DNA of 64,000 bases from Bacteroidales bacterium UBA4293 (GTDB taxonomy: Bacteria > Bacteroidota > Bacteroidia > Bacteroidales > Bacteroidaceae): the NCBI GenBank assembly GCA_002395835.1, contig DGVD01000017.1:124001-188000 (forward strand), written 5' to 3'. The notes under the pieces are model-generated. The model did not search any database, was not told the DNA's origin, and saw only the letters and a list, made by a program, of their open reading frames with translations. The stretch's first letter is position 1. Every line of letters begins with the position of its first letter. Positions 52,856-60,499 of the stretch are shown piece by piece. The position numbers and the translations under genes are program-made.

Positions 52856-53914
52856 ATGGAGAAACGTAGATTGCTTGGTTTATCGTTGGATGAGTTGCAG
52901 TCCGTAGTGAAATCATTGGGGATGCCTGGTTTCACTGCGAAGCAGATAGCCCAGTGGGTTTATGGCAAGCGGGTCCGTTCCATTGCAGAGATGACGAATC
53001 TCAGCGCCAAGAACCGTTCTTTGCTTTCAGAATCCTATGAGATTGGGGCTTCTGACCCAGTGGACAGTATGCATTCCGTGGATGGCACCATCAAGTATCT
53101 CTACCAAACGTCAGATCATCAATATATAGAGTCGGTCTACATCCCTGATGGGGATAGAGCTACGCTTTGTGTATCCAGCCAAGTAGGCTGTAAGATGGGA
53201 TGTAAGTTCTGCATGACGGGTAGACAGGGTTTTCATGGTCACTTGTCTGTGTCGGACATCTTGAATCAAATCTATTCCCTCCCTGAGGCTGATAAACTCA
53301 CGAATGTGGTTTTTATGGGCCAGGGTGAACCCTTCGATAATCTGGATAATGTGCTTCGGTCTACAGAAATCCTCACCGCTGATTATGGTTGGGCATGGAG
53401 CCCTAAGCGCATCACTGTTTCCTCTGTAGGTATAAAGAAAGAGGGGTTGGAGCGTTTCCTTAGGGAAAGTCAGTGCCATTTGGCCATTTCCATGCATAAT
53501 CCTATTCCTGAACAACGGGCACAACTTATGCCTGCTGAAAGACTGATTTCCATCAAAGAGGTGGTGGACCTCTTGCGTGGATACGATTGGAGTCATCAAC
53601 GTCGTCTTTCTTTTGAGTACATTGTCTTTGGTGGCTGGAACGATTCGCTGGAATATGGGAAAGAGATTGTAAAACTGCTTCATGGATTGGAATGCCGTGT
53701 CAATCTTATCCGTTTCCATCAAATTCCGGATTCCGACTTGAAAAATACGGATCCACAACAGATGATTCGTCTCCGGGACTATTTAACTCAGCATGGAGTT
53801 TTTAGTACCATTCGTGCCAGTCGAGGAGAGGATATCTACGCTGCCTGTGGCTTGTTGAGTACTAAAAAGATGCAGAGTGAACAATGTGTAAACAACAAGG
53901 TAGGCTATAAGTAA
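52856..53914 (+). CDS. rlmN: 23S rRNA (adenine-2503-C2)-methyltransferase
   Basis: Cytoplasmic radical-SAM enzyme that methylates A2503 of 23S rRNA and A37 of some tRNAs. 352 residues. The N-terminal accessory domain includes GMPGFTAKQIAQWVY; the radical-SAM cluster motif is CKMGCKFCMTG (CxxxCxxC); downstream FMGQGEPFDNLDNV and ISMHNPIPEQRAQLMP are typical. The mechanistic cysteines are in the C-terminal AACGLLS and in the radical-SAM region. The translation runs on 20 residues past that motif, as usual. Identity secure. Confidence 0.96.
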   Translation: MEKRRLLGLSLDELQSVVKSLGMPGFTAKQIAQWVYGKRVRSIAEMTNLSAKNRSLLSESYEIGASDPVDSMHSVDGTIKYLYQTSDHQYIESVYIPDGDRATLCVSSQVGCKMGCKFCMTGRQGFHGHLSVSDILNQIYSLPEADKLTNVVFMGQGEPFDNLDNVLRSTEILTADYGWAWSPKRITVSSVGIKKEGLERFLRESQCHLAISMHNPIPEQRAQLMPAERLISIKEVVDLLRGYDWSHQRRLSFEYIVFGGWNDSLEYGKEIVKLLHGLECRVNLIRFHQIPDSDLKNTDPQQMIRLRDYLTQHGVFSTIRASRGEDIYAACGLLSTKKMQSEQCVNNKVGYK

Positions 53915-53958
53915 ACGAAATGTGAACCTGAACCTTACACTATATGGTGTTTGTGGCC

Positions 53959-53966
53959 TAATTTTG
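53959..53966 (+). promoter_or_regulatory. Candidate -7 box of the DUF4837 operon
   Basis: TAATTTTG, matching TAnnTTTG, 26 bp before ATG 53993. No TTTG at -33. It shows that the long TTG-initiated reading frame from 53951 is not the real start. Confidence 0.5.
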
Positions 53967-53992
53967 TCCATAGAAACCAAAAACAAATGATT

Positions 53993-55108
53993 ATGAAAAA
54001 AACAACCTTTATACTTTGCCTGATTATGGCGCTGTTCTCTTCTTGCAAGAAGAGTGGTGATGGACTTAGTTTTTTACCAGTTTCCAGTGGTCGCCCTTAT
54101 GAAATCCTTTTGGTGATTGATAAGGCTATGTACGAGCGTCCTGCAGGGCGTGCCTTGCACGATGTGCTGACCAGTGACGTTCCAGGACTTCCTCAGCATG
54201 AGGCTCAGTTCCGGATTACCACCTGTGCTATGGAGCATTTCGACCGCACTTTTAAGATTTTCCGTAACATCATCGTAGTCAATATCAATCCGAATATATA
54301 TACACAGACCCGCTTCAAGTTTATTCGTGACCTGAACGCTACACCTCAGATGATTATGACTATTAATTCTCCTTCGGAGCAGGAAATGTCCGACTATGTG
54401 TATAGTCATGGGAAGACTATTATTGACTTCTTCGTTAAGGCTGAGTTGAACCGTAGCATTAAGTTGCTGGAGCGTTCTCATTCGGAACAGGTAGCTAACA
54501 TGGCTAAAGAAATGTTTGGTTGTGATGTTTGGGTGCCATCAGACATTACCTCTATCAAGAAGGGTAATAATTTCTTCTGGGCTTCTCAAAATGGAGGAAA
54601 CCAACTGAACTTCTGTATGTATTCTTATCCGTATACTAGCAGCAAGATTTTTACTCCGGAATATTTCGTGCAGATGCGCGACTCTTTCATGGCTGCCAAT
54701 ATCCCTGGTTCACAGCCGGGTATGCACATGGCTACTCAGAAGTATAAGGGTCAGAATCTGGTTGAAGGCCAGCATATTGTGGTTCACCATCAATTTGCTC
54801 AGGAGGTTCGTGGTCTGTGGGAGATGACCAATGACAACATGGGTGGTCCTTTTGTCTCTCATGTCCGTGTGGATACCGTGAACCAGAAAGTTATCGTTGC
54901 AGAGGGTTTCGTCTATTATCCAAATGAGCCAAAGAAGCGTAACCATATTCGTCGTCTGGAGTCTGCACTGTATACACTACAGCTGCCTTCAGAAACGGTT
55001 GAGGCCTTGTCTGCAGAAGGTGTGGAAGAGGAAAGTGAGGATAATATAAACGGAAAATTAAAGAATGTCTCTAAAGACAAGCAAAGAAATAATGGAAAAG
55101 AGAATTAA
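53993..55108 (+). CDS. DUF4837 family lipoprotein
   Basis: A predicted lipoprotein of 371 residues from ATG 53993 (a second ATG two codons upstream, 53987, is equally possible). The signal ends in a lipobox (ALFSSC, Cys about 18). The body matches the DUF4837 family of Bacteroidetes: VSSGRPYEILLVID at the N-terminus, the middle RNIIVVNINPNIYTQTR and the conserved VRGLWEMTNDNMGGPFVSH near the C-terminus. No function is known. It is followed, with a 17-bp overlap, by the PdxA-like gene. Confidence 0.85.
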   Translation: MKKTTFILCLIMALFSSCKKSGDGLSFLPVSSGRPYEILLVIDKAMYERPAGRALHDVLTSDVPGLPQHEAQFRITTCAMEHFDRTFKIFRNIIVVNINPNIYTQTRFKFIRDLNATPQMIMTINSPSEQEMSDYVYSHGKTIIDFFVKAELNRSIKLLERSHSEQVANMAKEMFGCDVWVPSDITSIKKGNNFFWASQNGGNQLNFCMYSYPYTSSKIFTPEYFVQMRDSFMAANIPGSQPGMHMATQKYKGQNLVEGQHIVVHHQFAQEVRGLWEMTNDNMGGPFVSHVRVDTVNQKVIVAEGFVYYPNEPKKRNHIRRLESALYTLQLPSETVEALSAEGVEEESEDNINGKLKNVSKDKQRNNGKEN

Positions 55109-56186
55109 AATAGGAATCACACAGGGTGACATTAACGGAATAGGCTATGAACTGGTCTTCAAGACTTTTTCTGAGCCTACCCTCTTAGATATGTACACTC
55201 CCATTATCTATGGTTCTCCCAAGGTGGCAACTTTCCACCGGAAGGCTTTGGAAATGAATGTGAACTTTACCACCATTAATAGTGCAGCTAATGCTGTGGA
55301 TGGTAAACTAAATATTGTTACTTGTTTCGATGAGGAAGTTAAGATAGAACTTGGAAAGCCTTCAGAAACAGCAGGTACAGCAGCTCTATTGGCTTTGGAA
55401 TTTGCTATGCGTGAATATGAACAGGGTCTTTTCGATGTACTGGTAACTGCTCCTGTCAATCTGGAAACCATGCATAATAATGCCATTCGTTTTTTGGGGA
55501 ATGAAGATTATTTGCAGAGTAAGTTTGGCGATGATTATAGCTCTCTTACCATCTTGTTGAACCGGAATCTACGTATCGGTCTCCTCACGGGTAAGATGGC
55601 TGTAAAGGATGTGCCAGAAGCCATTACTAAGGAGTTGATTGTAGAGAAAGCTACTGTATTTCATGAATCCTTGAAGCATGATTTCCTGATAGACAATCCT
55701 AGAATCGCTATCATAGCGTTGAATCCTACAACTGGCATCTCCGATTCTAATGGTCGGGAAGAGACGGAACAGATTATCCCAGCTATAGGGGAACTCAGAG
55801 ATAGTGGGCTCCAGTGCTTTGGCCCTTATGCTGCAGACTCTTTCTTCAGTTCCGAGGATATTTGGAAGTTCGATGGTGTTTTAGCCATGTATTATGATCA
55901 GGGTATGATTCCTTTCCGCACTTTCGGAATGTTCGAAGGTGTAAGCTATGTGGCAGGTCTCCCTCTAGTCTGCGCAGCTCCTGTTCATGGGGTAGGCTAT
56001 GAGGTGGCAGGCAAGAATATGGCCGATGAAACTGGGTTTAGAAATGCTATCTACCTTGTTTCTGATATTTTACGTAATCGCAGAGTTGACGATTATGCGC
56101 ATCGTAATCCGTTGCCTAAATTGTATACAGCTAAGCATGACGATAGCGATAAATTGAATTTGGAAAAAGAGGAGGAGACAGAATGA
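55092..56186 (+). CDS. PdxA-like dehydrogenase lacking the metal-binding histidines
   Basis: A 364-residue protein of the PdxA (4-phosphohydroxy-L-threonine dehydrogenase) family. The start is placed at ATG 55092 (MEKRIKIGITQGDINGIGYE); an upstream ATG at 55065 would overlap the previous gene by 44 bp. The fold is recognisable from GITQGDINGIGYE, VLVTAPVN, GREETEQIIPAI and GVLAMYYDQG. However, the three divalent-metal ligands of PdxA are all changed: GHTE reads GNED, the TTHLP histidine reads TGKMA, and YHDQG reads YYDQG; the lysine after VTAP is also lost. It therefore should not be assumed to make pyridoxal phosphate. Overlaps the nucleotidyltransferase by 4 bp. Confidence 0.85.
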   Translation: MEKRIKIGITQGDINGIGYELVFKTFSEPTLLDMYTPIIYGSPKVATFHRKALEMNVNFTTINSAANAVDGKLNIVTCFDEEVKIELGKPSETAGTAALLALEFAMREYEQGLFDVLVTAPVNLETMHNNAIRFLGNEDYLQSKFGDDYSSLTILLNRNLRIGLLTGKMAVKDVPEAITKELIVEKATVFHESLKHDFLIDNPRIAIIALNPTTGISDSNGREETEQIIPAIGELRDSGLQCFGPYAADSFFSSEDIWKFDGVLAMYYDQGMIPFRTFGMFEGVSYVAGLPLVCAAPVHGVGYEVAGKNMADETGFRNAIYLVSDILRNRRVDDYAHRNPLPKLYTAKHDDSDKLNLEKEEETE

Positions 56187-56884
56187 AATTTGCTATTATT
56201 TCTGCTGGCGAAGGATCTCGTTTGGCTCAGGAGGGAATAGAGCTTCCAAAACCATTGGTGAAAATCAATGGTGAAGCCATGATAGATCGCCTCATCCGTA
56301 TTTTCACTGAGCAAGGTGCTGAGGAAATTGATATCATTGTGAATTGCCTCCATCCGCAAACTAAGGCTCATCTGGATGAGCTGAAGACTGAGGTCCCTCT
56401 GAAGATTGTTCAGAAGACTACTCCTAGTAGCATGCACAGCTTTTTTGAGTTGAGCCGTTTTCTGGAAGGTGAGCGTTTCTGCCTAACCACCGTGGACACT
56501 ATTTTCCGTGAGGATGAGTTTGCGGATTATATAAAGGCTTTCAAAGCTAGTTCTGAAGATGGTCTTATGGCTGTAACCGATTACATCGACGATGAAAAGC
56601 CACTTTATATCTCTACCACTGAAGATATGACCATCAAGGGTTTTTTGGACAGTAATACAGATGATTGTAAATACATCTCTGGAGGTATTTACTGTTTAGG
56701 CCCTAAGGCTATCGACACCTTGAAAGGTTGTATGGAGAAGGGCATGTCTCGTATGCGTAATTTCCAGCGTCAGCTTGTTTTCGATGGACTCCATCTGAAA
56801 GCTTATCGGTTTGGTAAGATTTTGGATGTGGATCATGCTGGTGATATTTTGAAGGCTGAAGAATTCTTGAAGACTGGTAAATGA
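56183..56884 (+). CDS. Nucleotidyltransferase (sugar/alcohol-phosphate type)
   Basis: A 233-residue GT-A-fold nucleotidyltransferase (NTP_transferase family). The nucleotide loop is SAGEGSRLAQEG followed by the lysine motif LPKPLVKINGEAMIDRL; TTVDTIF gives the metal-binding aspartate region, and GKILDVDHAGDILKAEEFL closes the fold. The signature fits enzymes that make NDP- or CDP-activated sugars and polyols (for example inositol-1-phosphate cytidylyltransferases). It overlaps the PdxA-like gene and the ATP-grasp gene by 4 bp each. With a CDP-alcohol phosphotransferase two genes downstream, CTP is the likely nucleotide; the alcohol is unknown. Confidence 0.85.
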   Translation: MKFAIISAGEGSRLAQEGIELPKPLVKINGEAMIDRLIRIFTEQGAEEIDIIVNCLHPQTKAHLDELKTEVPLKIVQKTTPSSMHSFFELSRFLEGERFCLTTVDTIFREDEFADYIKAFKASSEDGLMAVTDYIDDEKPLYISTTEDMTIKGFLDSNTDDCKYISGGIYCLGPKAIDTLKGCMEKGMSRMRNFQRQLVFDGLHLKAYRFGKILDVDHAGDILKAEEFLKTGK

Positions 56885-57723
56885 AGGCATTAGGCATTTC
56901 ACGAAGCAAAGTGTTCTCTCCTAATTCGGAAGGCAAGGATATGCTCATCTTGCATGCTGTGGGTGAAGAACTGCAGCAGAAGGGTGTGGAGGTTTCTTTT
57001 TTGCCGGAAAATGAACTTTTATCTTCTTCACTGGAGAAGGTGGATGTGGTTTTCTCTATGGGAAGAGATCTTAGAACCGTTGAATGCTTGGAACGGTTTG
57101 AAAAAGAAGGGGGGCTGGTTGTGAACCCTTCTGCTGGAATAAGGAATAGTGAGCGGTTCCAACTATCTAAACTTTTTCTGCAGGAAGGAATTCCTACTCC
57201 AACGACAGTGTTGCTTCAATGCATACCGGAGCAAGCTGATTCTGCTTGGCCTTACCCTGTATGGATAAAAAGGGGGGATGGTTGTGCCCAAGTAAAGGCT
57301 GATGTGCAGTTGCTGCAGAACGCTTGTGAGGCTAATATCGCCCTTGCCGATTTCCGGAAAAGAGGGATTGACTGTGCGGTTGTTTCGGAACACCTAAAGG
57401 GAGATTTAGTAAAATTCTATGGTGTTCAGGACACACCATTCTTTTCTTGGAACTATCCCGATGTCAGTAAGACTAAATTTGGTTTGGAAGAAAAGAATGG
57501 CCCGGTACAAGGCTATTCTTTCCACGTAGATAAAATGAAAGAAATCTGTGATGAGGCTGCAAAAATACTCCAGATACCCGTATATGGAGGTGACTGCATA
57601 GTCTCAGCAGATGGTTCTTTTAAAATAATAGATTTTAATGATTGGCCCAGTTTCTCCTCCTGCAGGGAGGATGCAGCTAGGGCCATTGTAAGTTTTATAT
57701 TCAAAGCCTATGAGCGAAATTAA
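56881..57723 (+). CDS. ATP-grasp ligase/kinase-like enzyme
   Basis: A 280-residue ATP-grasp fold enzyme. Seen: a pre-ATP-grasp domain (residues 1-95, with VVNPSAGIRNSERFQL), the lysine strand VWIKRGDGCAQVK, the acidic strand SEHLKGDLVKFYGV, and the Mg-binding end GGDCIVSADGSFKIIDFNDWPSF, with D and N in the metal-binding positions. Enzymes of this fold join a carboxylate to an amine or phosphorylate a substrate such as inositol phosphates. It overlaps both neighbours (4 and 14 bp), so it is part of a tightly coupled set. Substrate unknown. Confidence 0.83.
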   Translation: MKALGISRSKVFSPNSEGKDMLILHAVGEELQQKGVEVSFLPENELLSSSLEKVDVVFSMGRDLRTVECLERFEKEGGLVVNPSAGIRNSERFQLSKLFLQEGIPTPTTVLLQCIPEQADSAWPYPVWIKRGDGCAQVKADVQLLQNACEANIALADFRKRGIDCAVVSEHLKGDLVKFYGVQDTPFFSWNYPDVSKTKFGLEEKNGPVQGYSFHVDKMKEICDEAAKILQIPVYGGDCIVSADGSFKIIDFNDWPSFSSCREDAARAIVSFIFKAYERN

Positions 57724-58636
57724 GAAAGACTTGAATGCAACACTCAAGTCAAGTGATACGGAAGAGACTATTGATATCTATTTCACTCGTCCCATCGGTT
57801 ACAGGTGGGCCTTGTTCTTTAATAAGTTCGATGTTCATCCGAATGTGGTGACTATCCTCTCTATTATCCTGGGAGTAGCTGCTGGTATTTGTTTCTATTA
57901 TACGGATTTCTGGCACAATCTGGCTGGAGTTTTGCTTCTGATGTGGGCTAATTTCTACGATAGTTGTGATGGACAGCTGGCTCGCATGACTGGAAAGAAG
58001 ACTTTGTGGGGCAGAATGCTCGATGGGTTTGCAGGCGACATCTGGTTCTTTACTATCTATGTGGCTATTGTGGCTCGTCTTTGGAACCAGAACATCCCAT
58101 TTACAGATATAAACTGGGGTTGGGGATTCTTCCTGTTTGCCTGCTTCAATGGTTTTATCTTGCACGCTCGTCAGAGTGCGCTGGCCGACTACTACCGAAA
58201 TATTCATCTTTTCTTCTTAAAGGGTAAATCGGGTAGTGAGCTGGACAACTTTGCGCAGCAGCGCAAACTCTTCAACGAACTGTCTTGGAAGGGTAATTTC
58301 TGGTGGAAGGTTTTCGTTTATTTCTATGGTAATTACACTAGGGGGCAGGAAAGGCAGACACCTCAGTTCCAGCGTTTCTTTAAGAAACTGAAGGAGGTCT
58401 ATGGGGAGGATATTCCGCAGGAATTCCGGGACCGTTTTCGTACGCAGAGCAAGCCTCTCATGCCATTCACTAACATCCTGACGTTTAATACCAGGGCTAT
58501 TGCTTTGTATATCAGTTGTTTGATAAATATGCCTTATTTGTATGTATTCTTTGAGGCTATTGTCCTCACTTCATTATATATTTACATGCGGAACAGGCAT
58601 GAGAACATGTGTAGGAAATTCTACGAGGAATTATGA
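57710..58636 (+). CDS. CDP-alcohol phosphotransferase family enzyme
   Basis: A 308-residue integral membrane enzyme of the CDP-alcohol phosphatidyltransferase superfamily, which moves a phospho-alcohol from a CDP carrier to an acceptor. The signature region is residues 84-110: D84xxDG88xxAR92, then G101xxxD105. The last catalytic aspartate normally follows three residues later; here that place is G109 and an aspartate comes one residue later (D110), so the motif is G(x)3D(x)4D. About six hydrophobic segments are present, plus a long polar region (residues about 165-240) between them. It overlaps the ATP-grasp gene by 14 bp and the next gene by 4 bp. Confidence 0.88.
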   Translation: MSEIKKDLNATLKSSDTEETIDIYFTRPIGYRWALFFNKFDVHPNVVTILSIILGVAAGICFYYTDFWHNLAGVLLLMWANFYDSCDGQLARMTGKKTLWGRMLDGFAGDIWFFTIYVAIVARLWNQNIPFTDINWGWGFFLFACFNGFILHARQSALADYYRNIHLFFLKGKSGSELDNFAQQRKLFNELSWKGNFWWKVFVYFYGNYTRGQERQTPQFQRFFKKLKEVYGEDIPQEFRDRFRTQSKPLMPFTNILTFNTRAIALYISCLINMPYLYVFFEAIVLTSLYIYMRNRHENMCRKFYEEL

Positions 58637-59637
58637 AAAGCAAGTACAGGAACATCTTCTTTATATTTGGTCTTGTGGCCATTGGCCTCATGCTCTGGAA
58701 GTTCGATCCGGACTATGCTGAACTTTGGCGGAATATCAAATCGGCTGGCTATTGGTTCCCTGCCGTGATATTTCTTTGGGCCATTATATATCTGATGAAT
58801 GCACTTAGCTGGTTCTGTATCATCAACGATGGTGAGAATCGTAGCAAGGTTTCTTTCTGGAAGATTTACAAATTTACCATTACAGGATTTGCATTGAACT
58901 ACACCACTCCTGTGGGGCTTATGGGGGGCGAACCTTATCGCATCATGGAACTTTCTCCGTATGTGGGAGCTGCTAAGGCTACCTCATCGGTCCTTCTTTA
59001 TGTCATGATGCACATTTTCAGCCATTTCTGGTTCTGGCTTTTCAGTCTGCTACTTTTTGTGGTCATGTACTCAGAGAAGGTGAATACCTTGGCTCTATCC
59101 GTTCTATTACCTATTGCGGTAGTCTGCTTGCTAGTCATCTATCTCTTCATGAAAGGCTATCGGAACGGTTTTGCCAAGCGAGGCTTGAAAATGCTTACTC
59201 ATGTTCCTTTTATTCGGAATTGGGCTAAACGGTTCGTGGAAGAGAAAAAGGAATCTATTGAAAAAGTCGACCAGCAGATAGCGGAACTACATAAACAGCG
59301 CAAGGCTACATTCTATTTGTCACTTTCACTGGAGTTCTTCTCTCGTATTGTAGGTTGTCTGGAGATTTTTTTCATTTTGAAGATGATGACTCCTCATGTG
59401 AATTTCTGGGACTGCATCCTCATTCAGGCATTCTCCTCCCTCTTTGCCAATGTGTTTTTCTTCTCTCCCATGCAGCTTGGGGCGCGTGAGGGTGGATTAG
59501 CCATCATAACCAGCACACTTTCCTTGAAGAGTGGTTTCGGTGTCACTACGGGTTTGATTACTCGTGTCAGGGAACTTATCTGGATAGCCATAGGACTGGG
59601 TTTAATGAAAATAGGAAACGGTAAAAAAACAAATTAA
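58633..59637 (+). CDS. LPG-synthase-type membrane protein (flippase-like, UPF0104)
   Basis: A 334-residue integral membrane protein with about eight hydrophobic segments. It matches the lysylphosphatidylglycerol-synthase transmembrane domain (MprF N-terminal/AglD family): NYTTPVGLMGGEPYRIMEL and the C-terminal SPMQLGAREGGLAI are the conserved segments. It has no aminoacyl-transfer domain, so lipid flipping rather than lysylation is likely. It is coupled to the CDP-alcohol phosphotransferase by a 4-bp overlap, which suggests it moves the product of that enzyme across the membrane. Confidence 0.87.
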   Translation: MKSKYRNIFFIFGLVAIGLMLWKFDPDYAELWRNIKSAGYWFPAVIFLWAIIYLMNALSWFCIINDGENRSKVSFWKIYKFTITGFALNYTTPVGLMGGEPYRIMELSPYVGAAKATSSVLLYVMMHIFSHFWFWLFSLLLFVVMYSEKVNTLALSVLLPIAVVCLLVIYLFMKGYRNGFAKRGLKMLTHVPFIRNWAKRFVEEKKESIEKVDQQIAELHKQRKATFYLSLSLEFFSRIVGCLEIFFILKMMTPHVNFWDCILIQAFSSLFANVFFFSPMQLGAREGGLAIITSTLSLKSGFGVTTGLITRVRELIWIAIGLGLMKIGNGKKTN

Positions 59638-59641
59638 ACAT

Positions 59642-60370
59642 ATGACAGCGGCTTTTGAAAATATCAAGGGAGTAATTTTTGATTATGGTGGAACGATAGA
59701 CACGAACAGTGTGCATTGGGCTGAGGTGCTTTGGAGTGCCTATGAACAAATGCAGATTCCTGTAGATAAGCAGGACTTCCGGGATGCTTATGTGTATGGA
59801 GAACGTGCCATGGCTAAAAATCCATTGGTAAACCCCACCGATAATTTTCATCAGGTGCTGCGTATTAAGACTCACTTGCAGATTAACAGATTGGTGGAAC
59901 TAAATATACTTAAGGCTGATGCTACTCAGCAAGTTATCTATGCAGAAGGAGTCGCTAATATCTGCTATCAGCATGTGCTGGATATCTTGAAGATGTCTCG
60001 TGAAGTAGTGAGAAGGCTGGCAGAGAAATATAAGTTGGTTCTGGTATCTAATTTTTATGGCAACATTGAGACCATCTTGAAAGATTTCCAACTGGAGAGA
60101 TTTTTTTCTTCAGTTATCGAGTCTCATGTAGTGGGTGTTCGTAAACCCGACCCAGCCATTTATCAGTTGGGCGTGGATGCCATGGGATATAATCCTAGTG
60201 AAATAGTTGTGATAGGTGATTCTTATAGCAAGGATATGGTCCCAGCCAAAAAAGTAGGATGTAAGGCTATATGGCTTAGCGGTCCAGCTTGGGCTAAAGA
60301 GGAAATCGACCCAGAGCTTCCGGATCTGACCATTCATTCCCTAGATGAAGTGTTGAATTATTTGATTTAA
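59642..60370 (+). CDS. HAD-family hydrolase
   Basis: A 242-residue haloacid-dehalogenase-fold hydrolase, probably a small-molecule phosphatase. Motif I is FDYGGTID with nucleophile D14; the aspartate that usually follows two residues later is glycine. Motif II is VLVSNFYG (S/N), and motifs III/IV are VRKPDP and VVIGDSYSKDM (lysine and aspartates). A helical cap of about 85 residues lies between motif I and II. It begins 4 bp after the flippase-like gene and closes the head-group cluster. Confidence 0.88.
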   Translation: MTAAFENIKGVIFDYGGTIDTNSVHWAEVLWSAYEQMQIPVDKQDFRDAYVYGERAMAKNPLVNPTDNFHQVLRIKTHLQINRLVELNILKADATQQVIYAEGVANICYQHVLDILKMSREVVRRLAEKYKLVLVSNFYGNIETILKDFQLERFFSSVIESHVVGVRKPDPAIYQLGVDAMGYNPSEIVVIGDSYSKDMVPAKKVGCKAIWLSGPAWAKEEIDPELPDLTIHSLDEVLNYLI

Positions 60371-60465
60371 TGATTTTTATCTTTCGAATTCTATTTTGAG
60401 TGGCCTGAATGTCCGTTTTTTTACTTGTTTGACATTTTATTTTTCTCTACCTCGTAAAATATCAC

Positions 60466-60473
60466 TAAATTTG
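60466..60473 (+). promoter_or_regulatory. Candidate -7 box of the DUF5686 gene
   Basis: TAAATTTG, matching TAnnTTTG, 26 bp before ATG 60500. No -33 element at the right spacing. Confidence 0.55.
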
Positions 60474-60499
60474 CGGCGTTTTTTAATAGGAAAAGAGGA

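Noticed and set aside
53951..53992. Extended DUF4837 start
   Set aside because: The extension contains a -7 box and would destroy the lipoprotein signal; ATG 53993 (or 53987) is preferred.
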